From Pestalotiopsis fici W106-1 (taxonomy: Eukaryota; Ascomycota; Sordariomycetes; Amphisphaeriales; Sporocadaceae): a stretch of DNA of 64,000 nucleotides. A program made the position numbers and the translations under genes. The DNA is taken from the NCBI RefSeq assembly GCF_000516985.1, contig NW_006917091.1, forward strand, positions 306,285-370,284, in the 5' to 3' direction. The notes beneath the pieces are model-generated. The model did not search any database and was not told the origin of the DNA. It saw only the letters and a program-made list of their open reading frames with translations. Positions 1 through 11,319 of the stretch are shown here, piece by piece. Every line of letters starts with the position of its first letter. The first letter of the stretch is position 1.

Positions 1-207
1 GGTACTGTACTAAACACGGCACCTTTCAACGCGACCGGGCATCCAGCTCTGTCAGTTCCTGTCGGTTTCGTTTCCGCTCCTGGTGATTCTTCGATTTGGC
101 TCCCGACTGCTTTGCAAATCGTGGGCAAGCAATTTGACGACTTGACCTGTCTCAAGGTAGCAGGGGCTTGGGAGCGTCACAAGGACTGGAAAACGCTGCA
201 ATTCTGA
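1..207 (+). CDS. Amidase signature-family enzyme, C-terminal fragment (5' end outside window)
   Basis: Frame 1 is open from the first base to a TGA at 205-207 and encodes about 68 residues. They match the C-terminal end of amidase-signature enzymes: an N-A-T-G-H-P-A-L-S-V-P-V-G-F segment, then L-P-T-A-L-Q-I-V-G-K and a closing helix ending in D-W-K-T-L. Family members hydrolyse amide bonds with a Ser-Ser-Lys triad, but those residues lie in the missing N-terminal part, so activity and substrate cannot be judged. The gene converges on the MFS transporter that ends at 429. Family assignment is good; the substrate is unknown. Confidence 0.72.
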   Translation, partial: GTVLNTAPFNATGHPALSVPVGFVSAPGDSSIWLPTALQIVGKQFDDLTCLKVAGAWERHKDWKTLQF

Positions 208-428
208 GACGTCTAAAATTGATATTGTGTTCTTGGATGGCATGTGGTGAACCAGTATTGTTTCGGGCAGAAGGCTGTTGAATTCAATGACATTTGATGC
301 TATACAACTTTTTTATTGCCACCTAGAGCGCGATATAGTGCTGGATAGAAATAGATGTGATGATTCATAGATTGACGCACAACAATGTCTATGTAGCTTG
401 ACCCGTGACTTACCATGGCCAGCAATAT

Positions 429-1922
429 TTACTCTGTTCTCTTGCGTGGCGTTGGGATGCAAAACCAGCTAATCATCATGACCGCGAACAGGCCAATGGC
501 GATGGGGTGCAACACAAATGTGCCCACAGCTTGAGCAAGGATTCCCGTCGTGAAGGGTGCAATAGCGCCGCCCGAGCTCCCAAACGCACTAATTACCGCC
601 ATGCCACTTGCTTGTTCCTTTCTAGACAAGTTTCTCGTAAAGATCACAGCAGCACCAGTATAGACCGGTCCAAGCAGAAGACCCACGATGGCCAGAGCGA
701 CTGCATTTCCAATCACGTTTGGGACAAGCCACACCAGAAGCTCGAAAATTGTAGCACCAGCCACAATTCCGTAGACGAATCTTTTCTCGCCAATTCGTGC
801 TGCAAGCGGCGAGAGGAAAAATCGACCAAGAGTAATACCCGCCCAGAAACCGGATGAAACATAACCAACGCGCGTCGGGTCGCCATTGCGCATTGTAATG
901 AGGAATGAGATGACCCAGCCAGAAATGGAGACTTCAGATCCTTGGTAGGCAAAGATGAAAAGAGCTCCCAGTAGGACGACTTTGGTCCGGAAGGCCTGAA
1001 GCATTGCCTTTAGCTGTTGTGTGCCACGTTGACTCGTCTCGACCGGTCCCAGTTCGGTCTGAGTTTCCTGCTCAAACGTCCAAAACGTCCACGGGGCAAA
1101 TCCGAGATTAAAAATGGCAAGACCGAGAGTGATGAGGTAGTACATGCTCCAAGAGACTCCATTGGACACCATGCTTGTTGCTATCAGGGGTCCGACTATG
1201 CCTCCAACACCATACGATCCATGGGCCATGCCTAGCGCAGTTCCCGCGCTTGGGAGGTTAGCCAGGAAGACGTTGTACATTGAGAGACTAGTCGCCAAGC
1301 CGAAGCCAACGAGGAAGAACGAGACGACTATGGCGGGGATCGGCACCGCACAGATGATAGGGATGTATCCTGCAATCAAAAACATCATGCAGATGCCAAA
1401 TGCCCTGGCACTTCCAAATCTTGCTTGCAAGCTGTCCACAAAAGGCGCAGCAGTGATGAAGCCAATGGCGACTCCCACAAAGATAAGAGACACAGTACCG
1501 TATCCAATGTTGTAGTGGCTGGTGGGTGTAAGTTTTGCAGCCTTTGATTGAGTGAGGAGGCAAACTCACGTCTCCATGTACGGAATGAGCGCACCAGCTG
1601 CGGAATCATTCAGGCCTCCCGTAAAGCTCATGCTGCAACAAGCCGCGAGCCTAAGCTTATCTTTCCTGGAACTGAAGATGCTTGGGAAAACTTCCGCGGC
1701 TGCCTCCTCTGCAACGGGGGAGCCAGTATAGCTCGCACCGGCTGCTCTCCTGGCCGGTCCAGATGCTGTCGGATCTGTGGGCTTGAGGCTGGCGAGTTCA
1801 ACGAGATCATGTTCATGGTTCTGAATAGCATGAGTCACCGAAAGTGCTCTCTCTGGTTGGCTCGGGAGTTTACTGTGCGGTGGCTCGACATGCAAGAGAC
1901 CACTGAAGGCTACAGAATCCAT
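429..1922 (-). CDS. Major facilitator superfamily transporter (fucose-permease-like)
   Basis: Two exons, complement(join(429..1518,1570..1922)), separated by a 51-nt intron (GTGAGT donor, CAG acceptor), give about 480 residues. The first ~95 residues are hydrophilic. Exon 2 carries repeated hydrophobic helices with small-residue motifs typical of MFS permeases, including a G-x-x-x-G-P helix (L-G-M-A-H-G-S-Y-G-V-G-G-I-V-G-P) and a loop with R-x-G-E-K-R-F after helix 8. The split codon joins M-E-T to H-Y-N-I-G-Y-G-T, which starts the first complete membrane segment of exon 2. The protein should be a plasma- or vacuolar-membrane transporter; the solute cannot be read from sequence. The start is the first ATG of exon 1; about 1.3 kb of non-coding DNA lies upstream. 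Confidence 0.85.
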
Positions 1923-3247
1923 GGTGTCGTAAGATGGCAGACTAGAAGGATACTATGTCAATAATAGTAGTAGCAATTTAGAAAAAGAAGTTTCTGATTG
2001 GATTGAGCAGAATTAATCAAGAGAAAATTTAAAAGTAAAGCTATAGTCACACCTACCCCGCACACTGGGGTCGAGCCAATCTTACTCAGCTGCTGGCAGC
2101 TGTGGGAGTCAAGACCAGTGAACCTTGAGTGAGACCTTGTTAGGTGGTGGTGTTACTTGGTCACAAATAGTGGGGAAAACTACCCAACATCATTACGAGC
2201 TACCAGAACCAGCACATTCCTTCAACCTGCTAAAACACTCACTTTGCCGGATTAAACAAAAATTAAAATGATTATTATTACGAAAAAGCCTCGATAAATA
2301 TTGGAAAATTCCCAAAATTGTAAAAGTTAATTCCTAGAAAATACCGGGCTGGGATAATATTTGGTTTGTTGACAATTCAATCCAGCGCACCTTTATCCCG
2401 TGGCACATTATCATGGTACGTATTATCCTCGTCCGTGGGTATATATGCAGTGCTCAATCTGTTGATAGATAATGATGCAGTACAGGACATATAGGGTCAT
2501 GGAGCGTCTCGTTGACTACCGTGATTGAAAATCGCTATGCGCCAAGTCCTGCGCTACTCCGAACGCGTTGCCTGCCTAGTAGGTACTTGGGTAGCATTCA
2601 TCGCCCAACTCTTATGTCTCTTGAGCTCTCAGATTGGCATATTCAGAACTTTTAGAGAGTATGTATCTCAGCACTCGGTGTCACTCACTAATCCGATGAT
2701 AAACCGTGATCAGATTCTTTCAGTTTGTTGAAAGGCGATGACAAGTTCTTATACTTTTTTATTACGAGTGGCAAAGGAATATGAGGGGAATTTATCGACG
2801 CTGAAGACATTCCGGCACATCTTCAAGCGGTACCCTCGTGTGGCGATGCTGCAGCTGAAGCCTGAAATTTACATGAGTTTTGAGGATTGAAAGATCCTTG
2901 CAGCCGGCGTGTCACGCCTTGCACTGCCACTGTACGATGATAGGCAAGGAGCATGCTCGTAATCGTTGGGCAACGATCGCAAACCAGGACCTATGCGCAC
3001 ACTCTCACGTTCCGCGGCGACCCCAATATCACCTTAGCCTTCGTCACTGCTCGGGGCCAAAATGAGAAAACCAATCACACCATGCTTATATCTTCTCCCA
3101 GCTCCACCTAACCATGCTCTCCCGAAAATGCACGTATTATCTGACATCTCCTTGATGCGTAGCTCCTCACAACTTTGAATGCCGTTTTGGAATACGTTGG
3201 TTAGCAGTACCAAGATGAAAGATTGATTCCCTGGCCCGGATCTATGT
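1923..3247. other. Intergenic, divergent promoter region
   Basis: This 1.3-kb gap separates two divergently transcribed membrane-protein genes. It includes a markedly AT-rich stretch at about 2225-2345. Short open frames at 2525-2731 and 2880-3065 lack recognisable protein features. I see no RNA gene or repeat. Confidence 0.5.
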
Positions 3248-4504
3248 ATGATTCCTGCTAGAGCGCCTCCAGATGGCAAACTTACCAATTTCGAGAAGCC
3301 CGATGAGACTTTGGTCCCGGTACTAATCACCATCTGTGTCATCATGACTATGGGAGCTGCCTGCTTCACAACATGTCGACTACTAGTGAATTGGCGGAAT
3401 CTATGGTGGAGCGACTGTATGAAAACACTATTCCCTATTCTACCATTTAAACGTGGAACAGATGCAGCATAAACTTACCAGAGCTGACACAACCTAATAT
3501 GAAGATTTTGTTGCCATCGCATTCTTCTTTTTACTCGCTAGTATAGGTCTGATGCTTGCTCAACTCAGGTTCGCACGTCATGTCTGGGACGTCAGAGCTT
3601 GTTGGTACGACGATATTTATGTCAAGGTCAGTACCAATGCCCCGGGGGGCAATCTGCTACAGGCATTTATTTCGAATTACAGTTTTTATTCTCGCAGCAG
3701 ATGGTTTTTGCCAATGTGGGATTCTTTTCCAAGGTCTCCATCCTTCTCCTGTTCCATCAGATCTTCAAAATCCGGAAGCCAATGCGTATCGCTATACGCT
3801 TTGGGATTGGCTTAGCCACGTTGCTCTCCCTTTCCAGTGTTGCAATAGCTGTGGCTCTCGCCACCCCTCGCAAAGGCGCGGCGTGGAGTAGCGTCCTCAG
3901 CAGTGGTAACATAAAAAAGGAGCTGATCTGGGGCGTCGTCAGTGCTGCTCTTGCCATCTTGCTAGACTTACTTATTTTCATCTTGCCCATTCCGGTCATT
4001 CTCAGACTCAATCTGTTGACGAAAAAAAAGCTACAATTGCTAGCTGTCTTTACTACTGCCTTGGTGTGAGTCATGCCACCCCATATTGATTCTACCTAGA
4101 CCTTCGCTGAATTACTTGACAGGGGAGTCGTCGCTAGTGTTTTGTCATTGGTATATAGAGCGGAAACCTCTAGCAGACATGACGGTACGTGGATGTCGAC
4201 GGTTATTTTTTTGTGTTTGGTGGTCGAAAATGGCGTTGCTATTATTGTCAGCTGCACTCCAGGTTTTGCCAAATTTGTCAATGTTTACATTGCAAAACTT
4301 CCCATTATCAAATCTCTGCGCTTTACTATTGGTAGGCGCAGGAATGGATCATCAAATCGAGCAAATCCTTGGAGAGAGGATTTCAACAAGCCTAGAACTT
4401 GGAGAGGACCCAGGAGGCAGGCGAGTGATGAGCTCGAAGTACATGGCGATACCTTTGCGAGCAGCGCGCCATCAACACAGAGAGGTGAAGAGGAACTCGA
4501 TTAG
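3248..4504 (+). CDS. PTH11-like / fungal rhodopsin-domain integral membrane protein
   Basis: Four exons, join(3248..3416,3505..3626,3683..4065,4123..4504), keep phase throughout and give 351 residues. Introns are 88, 56 and 57 nt; the donors are GTATGA, GTCAGT and GTGAGT. The N-terminus (M-I-P-A-R-A-P-P-D-G-K-L-T-N-F) is the short proline-containing lead-in usual for this family. Seven hydrophobic helices follow, with an S-D-Y-F motif after helix 1, R-H-V-W-D-V in the first long loop, F-S-K-V-S-I-L-L-L-F in helix 4, and W-(x)6-L-C-L-V-V-E near helix 7, then a polar tail. Members are fungal GPCR-like surface proteins; some act in host or surface sensing, but most are uncharacterised. The ligand is unknown. 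Confidence 0.85.
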
Positions 4505-5034
4505 TAGCCATAAGCGGTCCAGAATCTAGTCTGGAATTGGCACATCATCTAGGCACGTATATGGTTCGATTAGTGACCGCGACAGTTGAAGTATGGGTTT
4601 CCTCGCAAGCATATATGTAGTGATTAGCGTGTTGCAAACACGATTTGATTAAACTATATCGCCAACGCAAGAATACTGGAATAATACAGATATACACTCT
4701 TCGTGTCCATGGCTTTCGGCATGGTGATGTTTATTACTGGAGGTTTAGGGATTGAAAAATGGCAGACCTTGTATTAAATAAACGCTAGAAACGGTTTAGA
4801 ACTGCCTGCATATGGTCCTGTCTTGGCCCTCAGCTGAATCCAGATTTCACAGCACAGTTTGGGGGCTTCTCTAAGGCGAGACGGGTGGTCCCCTAACTTA
4901 GTGGTCTTGGCCGCTGTGGGTCGGGTGTCCAGAGTGCGCAACCCGCCTAGACGGCCCTCTCAATTCAAGCAAACAAGTGCCCTTAACCAGCTTGCCTTCA
5001 TCGGGTTAAGACAATAACTCCCCCGGTCCTACCT
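4505..5034. other. Intergenic, no feature recognised
   Basis: About 530 bp between two same-strand genes. I found no convincing coding frame, RNA gene or repeat. Confidence 0.5.
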
Positions 5035-6807
5035 ATGGGCGGCGAACCCCTGAGCGAGCCCGACGGGGTCGGACTACATACAAGGCAGTATAGAAAAGTG
5101 GTTACTCTTATTGAAGCCTTTCTCCAGAATTGCCACGCCCTTCCTCTCCGTCTTCACCCCGATATCCATCCTCCCCAGCGCATGATCTGCCGGGCCCCAA
5201 TTATGCGGGTTAGACTCGGCGCCAGTCATCTCCTGCGGCTGACCAGGCAATATCGAGCTCCTGCTAATACATATCTTCCGAGTAGCCAATGGCTGGATTC
5301 TCACCCGGACAAGAAGATCATGGGCCGTCTGATGCGGACCAAGTATGATGAGCAAGAGTTGAATCTGGCCATCCGTGGTGAAAAGGTTCCCAACTGCATG
5401 GGCTTGGAGGTGGGGCGCCGCTGTGTGATCCGGGGGATGCGCTATCACGATGGGTTCGCCACAGAACTGCGTGGCATGTTCCCAGAGTTCACCAGAGCTC
5501 TCAACGCCCGTAGCATCATGAGCGGGAGGATTCCTGAGATGCAGGCGCCGGAGGATATTCCATACTGCATCTGGTATCCCGAGGTAGCATCCGAAGAGAC
5601 CTATCGCCGGCTGGCTCAGACTTACCCACAGATGAGATACCATGTCGGCCGGGCCTGTGCTGTTGCTGGATACTCTTCACTGTTGCGTGAGCTGAATCTG
5701 CTGCCCGATGTTCACATCGCTGCTGAGGCCCGCGATAGCGGTAACACTGCTATATTCGACTCCATCATGGTGGCGTCTAAGCGATATTCCGTCATGAACG
5801 ACTATGAGCGCACGGTCGACCTAGAAGCCGAGCTGCAGCCGGCTAGTCTTCCTCACGTTTATCTCAACGGCGACACTGCCGTCGCATCGTCACTGGATCT
5901 CAAGCAAGCGCATACCGCTCCAGGCTACTGTAACCCTGGGTTTAAGCGCAGCGCATTCAATATCACCGAAGACTGCAATATTGCGGAAGAGAGCGTCAGC
6001 GAGGATGTGCTGGCGAGTCGCCCAGACGTATCACATTGGTTGTATACGCCACTGCCGCAAGACTACCCGACTAATGCCAACAAGGACGTCTTGATCCTGA
6101 TGGCGGCTTACTACGGCGACGTGGATCGTTATGCCCGCCTCCGCCGATCAAAGTATCTCAAGCACGAATGGGCCTGCGTGCTTCGCGGCATCTACCACAA
6201 TCCATTGTTTGCCAAGTGGTGGTCTATGCAGTCCAAGGTCCCGTCCGACTTCAAACGAGCGATTCTTGCACGTCGCATCATGAACAACGACTTGACGGGC
6301 ATAACCGAACAGGCGCCGCCCAGTGACTTCGATCTGCCGTATCAGATCTGGTACCCGGATGTGGCCAGCTCGCACACGTACGCGGAGCTGTTCCGCCGCC
6401 GGCCCGAAATGAAGGAGCAGATCGCGCGTGCCTGTATTGTGGCAGATCACTGGGGTCTATACAAAGAGATGGACGTCGACGCGAACTTCTATCTGCTCCG
6501 CGAGGCCAGGGACGCTGCGAACCCATTTTTCCTGCAGGACCAGGAGCGCAAGGTGGAAGCAGCAGGTGGCATCAAGGCCCTTTCCAGCGCGGAGGCATGG
6601 AAATGGCGCACGCGCGGAAGGGAATTCGCACCAGCGAGCCTCACCTTGAAGAAGAACATCACTGAAGGCTGTGGCATTTACACGGACGTGGATGGCATCT
6701 ACGATGACTGGCACGTGGATGTGGGCAACATCATTACAAACATATCGTATCCCGATGAGTTCAAGAAGCAACTAGAGGTAGACATTAAAGAGGAGTTTTG
6801 TAGATGA
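5035..6807 (+). CDS. Orphan protein with two copies of a ~115-residue module
   Basis: A single open frame of 590 residues with no recognised domain. Its main feature is an internal duplication. Residues about 120-235 and about 370-490 share the same order of motifs: V-x-R-G-(x)-Y/H, F/I-x-R-A-(L/I)-x-A-R-x-I-M, P-Y-x-I-W-Y-P-(E/D)-V-A-S, T-Y-x-x-L-x-x-x-x-P-x-M, R-A-C-x-V-A and L-x-E-A-R-D. D-V-L-I-L-M-A-A-Y-Y-G-D-V-D-R-Y before copy 2 looks like a linker helix. The start is uncertain: the first ~95 residues differ in composition, and the Met codons at about 5179 or 5320 would give a product beginning nearer module 1. There is no signal peptide or membrane helix. The alternating helices could be an ankyrin-like or F-box-associated fold, but I cannot support either. 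Confidence 0.7.
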   Translation: MGGEPLSEPDGVGLHTRQYRKVVTLIEAFLQNCHALPLRLHPDIHPPQRMICRAPIMRVRLGASHLLRLTRQYRAPANTYLPSSQWLDSHPDKKIMGRLMRTKYDEQELNLAIRGEKVPNCMGLEVGRRCVIRGMRYHDGFATELRGMFPEFTRALNARSIMSGRIPEMQAPEDIPYCIWYPEVASEETYRRLAQTYPQMRYHVGRACAVAGYSSLLRELNLLPDVHIAAEARDSGNTAIFDSIMVASKRYSVMNDYERTVDLEAELQPASLPHVYLNGDTAVASSLDLKQAHTAPGYCNPGFKRSAFNITEDCNIAEESVSEDVLASRPDVSHWLYTPLPQDYPTNANKDVLILMAAYYGDVDRYARLRRSKYLKHEWACVLRGIYHNPLFAKWWSMQSKVPSDFKRAILARRIMNNDLTGITEQAPPSDFDLPYQIWYPDVASSHTYAELFRRRPEMKEQIARACIVADHWGLYKEMDVDANFYLLREARDAANPFFLQDQERKVEAAGGIKALSSAEAWKWRTRGREFAPASLTLKKNITEGCGIYTDVDGIYDDWHVDVGNIITNISYPDEFKKQLEVDIKEEFCR

Positions 6808-7469
6808 ACGGTAGCTACGAGGAGATTGTTATGACCTTAACATTCAGGCATACTGGTCACGGCCGAATACGTGGTGATGACATGGCCCGTGCAGGTATTT
6901 CAACACAATGCTTGGATATGGGTAAAATGCGCGGGTCAGTATTTATTCAGTGTATTGATTACAGTACCGAAGTGTGTAGGAATTGACTTAGGGCAACAGC
7001 GAAGTTCAGCACTTAGACGATTATATATTTTTTAACATACTTTATCGGTCATTTAAAGCGGTATACGGAAAATTAATATTTTGCCTATCCTGCGTCCAAG
7101 GTCTGAGATTCAAAAGTTGGATTCCACGAATATAGCACCGCAGCGGACATCTTGCATAATCCTTGTGGATCACCGATTTTCACGTTTGGCTTCAAGATGT
7201 CATTGACGGAAGAAAGCCGTTCGCGCATAAGTGATCAGGACTAAGTACCTAGGTAATTGTATCACCGGTTCTTATTACAAAATCTTCATGCAAAGAAGCT
7301 ATATGAAAAAATTCCATAACTCCGCACCAAAATAATATCACCACATTACAGAAAGTTTCGTGTTCCATTGAAAACAATAATGCGCCAAAACCAAGGTAAT
7401 CAAACGGCGATGCTGTCTATATGTAGCCTCCTTCTCACCATCATGACGGCTCTGGCTCCGATGGATGCA
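6808..7469. other. Intergenic, AT-rich
   Basis: Convergent 3' ends of the orphan gene and the late sexual development gene. The region at about 7010-7080 is AT-rich. No gene or repeat recognised. Confidence 0.45.
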
Positions 7470-8643
7470 TCAGTTAACCTCGATGATACCAGGGCCGAAC
7501 AGAGCATGGCCAGCAACATCACTAGCATTGGCAAATGGTCCAGAGCTCTTGGTCACGGCCGCAAGAGTCAGACCGTCCATCTGGTAGTGTTGGTAGGGGA
7601 ATGGCGCACTGAATTGAACCATGCCGTTATGATTGCTGTGCAAACCATGAGTATATTTATCTGACAGATAATTGGCGAGTTTATTAGATGATGGCAACTT
7701 ACTTGACATTAGAGAGCTTCTCAACAAGGGGAAGGTTTTGCCCATTGATATACACCAGGCTCAGGTTGTCCGTGTCGAGCTTTGTGTCGTTGGTGTGAAA
7801 GCTGAACTGAATCTCCGCCGTTTGTGGACTAATCTTATCCGTGTCAACATTGAGCGCATCCAGGACGGGAATTGGTATCGTGTCTGGGCAGGATCCAGGC
7901 ACAACGACCATTTGGTGCAGTGTAGAGAGGGCGAAAATGCCAGCCGAAGCGGTCAGGAATGGCTGCGACGAGGGTACCCTAGAGGGCTGGCCAATGGATC
8001 GATAGAATCCATTTTGCTCGCCCTCCTGTCCAATGACGGAGCCGACCAGTCCAATGAACTCGGCATCGCCATCGAGGCCGAAATTTGTCTGGGCCTCCTG
8101 CAGAGTGCCGAGCACAATATCGGTGAAAGTTGACGCAAAGGCAATGGCGTCCTCAAAGTTGTCCACTGGAAAGACGTATTCGCACGGCGAAATGGTCTTT
8201 CGTCCCGCAGCCTTGAGAATGCCGTTGGCGCCGAGCGCGTGCAGCTTTTCCTGGGCTTGAACAGTCTGCAACGCGTTGAGGACAACGCCCGAGGCGGCGG
8301 TGCTGCCAATCTCATATCCGTGCACGTTTCCTGTAATGTTGCTGATCAGGCTGCTGAAATAGGCCACCTCGAAGAGCTCGTTGAAGGCGATAAGGGACCA
8401 GACGATCGCAGAGACGTCAGCTATCGATGTCGGCAGGGGCCCATTCGGGAGGGTCCCATGAGCTTGTGCTTGTATCGCCTGGAGAGCACTTGAGTTGCCA
8501 TCAATGTTGGGGAATCCATCCGACAAAGGAAAAGAAAAGGCCTTTTGATCTCTCTTGGGCAGTCCTTGAGCCCCTCTAGGCAAACTCGGAGCTCCCAATG
8601 CCCCAAGAGCACACAGGGCGATACCTAGGAATCCCGCACGCAT
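7470..8643 (-). CDS. Late sexual development protein (ferritin-like domain), secreted
   Basis: Exons are complement(join(7470..7635,7703..8643)), 368 residues, with a 67-nt intron (GTAAGT donor, CACAG acceptor). I chose the ATG at 8643 because it starts a clear signal peptide (M-R-A-G-F-L-G-I-A-L-C-A-L-G-A-L-G-A); the frame is open further upstream but that part has no such signal. After a dibasic K-R at about residue 30, the body resembles the ascomycete late-sexual-development family with a ferritin-like helical domain: A-L-Q-x-I-Q-A-Q-A-H-G, F-N-E-L-F-E-V-A-Y-F, an I-T-G-N-V-H-G-Y segment, and a C-terminal stretch rich in T-D and N-D-T that may be glycosylated. Relatives are expressed during fruiting-body formation; the biochemical role is unknown. 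Confidence 0.82.
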
Positions 8644-9652
8644 GGTGAATAGAAAAAGATGAAAGAGATATGAGATGGGTTTATACAATGAAAATGGTGT
8701 GATGAAATAAATGGTAGCGTTTAGCTTTTCACAAGTTGTATACTGTTTTTGGAGTAGAAAGATGTTAATCACGAATAATTTGTGCGAACAGGGCACCCTC
8801 TTTAAAGACAAGCAAGACCGGATCATGTGCTAAAATCATACTGCAGTGAAAGATCCCGCTAAATTAAGACTGGGCGCTGCTGCGCACGGGAAGTGAGAGG
8901 CCGATGTTGTGCTTACCGGCTCCGGGCAAAAGTGAAGATGGCTGAGGCTTCCCATTGATGACAGAAGGCAGTTGTTTCGTCACTAGCATTTTAGATTTTG
9001 GAATGAAAGCTATTCTTGGCTTTTTGCTTACCCTTTTGAGAGCTAATTAGACATGGCGCCGTCAAAACAAGCTTTTTTGTCGCTCTCATCTCGTTTCCCA
9101 AGTCCAGGTTAGTGCTTATTGTGCGTGGCTGTGGAGGGTCTACACCATACCACTAGGCGATGGTTCCGGCACGCAACGATCCCGGCACTTGACGCCGACT
9201 CATCTAGATATCGCCGAGATCCACTTTGGATCGGCTTCACATAGAAGATCGCCGAGACTATTCCGCTGATATTTCTCCGCGATTTTTTTATATTGTGGGG
9301 TTTATTGATGCCTGTTTTCAGACATTTCATTGCAATTTCATGACGGACCAACAAAAATAAACAATTGCGGGCCTTGAACGGCCGTCGAACCACCAAGGGA
9401 ATCCATGAGTGGGACATTTACAGGGGCCGAGAACAAACGAATTATGAAAATATGAATCTGATCGTCATGCCGGTGGATCGCTGACAACTTACAAATAGTA
9501 TAGTATAGTGGATATCCTTCTATATGGCTGCTGGCCTGCGTCATTACGGTTAGATGAGAAATATGTATAAGTTGTCATGATGTCTCGATTTATTTGAAAT
9601 AATGAGAAAACATAACAATCAATTATCTGATATTCAATTCAATCAAGAAGAA
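8644..9652. other. Intergenic, divergent promoter region
   Basis: One kilobase between the late sexual development gene (-) and the carboxylesterase (+). A minus-strand open frame at 9109-9417 has no recognisable features and was not called. Confidence 0.45.
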
Positions 9653-11229
9653 ATGAAGCTTTTATTCATCTGCGAGGCACTAGCCCTTGATCTTTTACTG
9701 TTCACCAGTCAGTCTACAGCATTGCCGCCTTGCCAACATCCACGATGGCAGCATCTCGACGAATCAACGTCGTCTAGTACGGTGAATTCGGAGGATGAAC
9801 TCGCTGTTCAAACTGTCTCTGGCGTCACAAAAGGCTTTGTGAATCCGTCGTACCCCAATGTCCGGCAATTTCTAGGAATTCCATACGCTAAAGCGCCAAC
9901 GGGTACTCTACGATTCGAACCTCCCGAAGCCCTCTCAGCAAATTCTGGCGCCCAGGTGCAAGCGACCATAATACCAAACGCGTGCCCGCAAATTGCTGCT
10001 AGTAGTGGAAGCGTGTTTCCTCCCCAGTTCTTTAATCAAGCTCCATGGGATGAGGATTGCCTCTCCCTCAGCATCTGGGCACCAAAGGTGAATGTATCAG
10101 ATTCCCTTCCAGTCATCATATGGATTCATGGTCTCGGGCTCCAGCAAGGTTCTTCCAGTGTCGGGTATCAGCAGCCTCCAGCCTGGATTCAGAGAAGCGG
10201 GGAACATATCGTCGTGGCAGTGCAATATCGACTCAACATTTTTGGGTTTCCAAATGCCGCAGGCTTGAATCGAACCAATCTGGGACTTCTCGATCAACGA
10301 GTAGCTATGGAATGGGTTCGAGATAATATTGCAGCATTCGGTGGCGACCCGAACCAAATGGTTCTTTGGGGCCAGTCTTCTGGTGCAGGCGCTGTCGATG
10401 CTCAGAACTTCGCCTTCCCTAGTGATCCCATCGTTCAGGGCTTTATCTCCGACTCGGGAAGTGCCTTGTATCCACCAGGCAGTGGACTGACCACGTTTGA
10501 TCCAACACACTCCAACTTTTCCACAGTGGCCAAGGCTCTCGGGTGCCCCTCTGATGCCACAGGCGAAGCGTCCTGCATGCGCTCAAAGCCAGCAAAGGAT
10601 ATTATTGACTTCCTGACCAACTATACCAAGTCAATGACTACACCACTCTCAATTTCCTTGCAACTCCTGACGACATTGTCGCCTTTGCCAACTACACGGA
10701 CCGATACGCCAAGGGTCTGCTCTCGGATAAGCCATCCATCTTTGGATCCAACACCAACGAGGGCGTCATTCAAGTGCCGGCCCCAAAGGACCCGGTACAC
10801 ATGGGACCGAACCAAACCCTAGCCGACATGGCAACTCTAGGCTTTTTCCAATGCCCTGCCTTCGCTTCGGCATTAGGTTGGGCATCTGCCAAGCGCAAGA
10901 CGTACCTGTATCAGTACGGCGGCAACTTTACCGATCTCAGCCCCCTGTTCTGGCAAGGCGCCTACCACATGTCCGAGTTGCCGCAGGTCTTTGGCACCCG
11001 AGGTCTGTTCAACGGTGCCGCCTCTAGCTTTGAAGTCGAGACGAGCAATACCATGCAGGACATGTGGTTGGCATTTGCCAAAGATCCGCAGGGGGCCGAG
11101 TCTGGCGGCTGGGTCGAGTTTGGGACTGGGAACATGGTTCTTCTGGGCTCGCAAGATAAGGCGGTTCAGACGGTCAAGGTGGCGGATGTCGATAAGCAGT
11201 GCTCTGCACTTACAGCCATGGCAGCATAG
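9653..11229 (+). CDS. Secreted type-B carboxylesterase, interrupted by an apparent one-base frameshift
   Basis: The ATG at 9653 begins a signal peptide and is preferred to an in-frame ATG at 9602. The alpha/beta-hydrolase body runs in frame 2 to about 10618, then continues without loss of homology in frame 1 to the stop at 11227-11229. All family landmarks survive: V-R-Q-F-L-G-I-P-Y-A near the N-terminus, E-D-C-L-S-L-S-I-W, the nucleophile motif G-Q-S-S-G-A-G (Ser about residue 242), the acid in S-N-T-N-E-G, and the His in A-Y-H-M-S-E-L-P. The usual G-E-S-A-G elbow is G-Q-S-S-G here. No GT-AG intron restores the frame without deleting coding sequence, so a missing base near 10616-10621, real or from sequencing, is the simplest reading. 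Such enzymes hydrolyse carboxylic esters outside the cell. Confidence 0.78.
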
Positions 11230-11319
11230 AAACTCGAGACTAGATTGATTTATTGATATCATAAATAGACTGTCGTTCTTTCTAAAGTCCTCAATCATCG
11301 CATCTAGCTAACGGCTACT

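Noticed and set aside
713..1609. Plus- and minus-strand open frames inside the MFS transporter gene.
   Set aside because: They are antisense or out-of-frame shadows of the well-supported transporter exons.
2225..2345. A RIP-degraded transposon in the AT-rich stretch.
   Set aside because: The stretch is only about 120 bp, with no terminal repeats or residual coding similarity.
10600..10640. Programmed ribosomal frameshift in the carboxylesterase.
   Set aside because: There is no slippery heptamer or evident downstream structure, and the family is not known to use frameshifting; a missing base is simpler.
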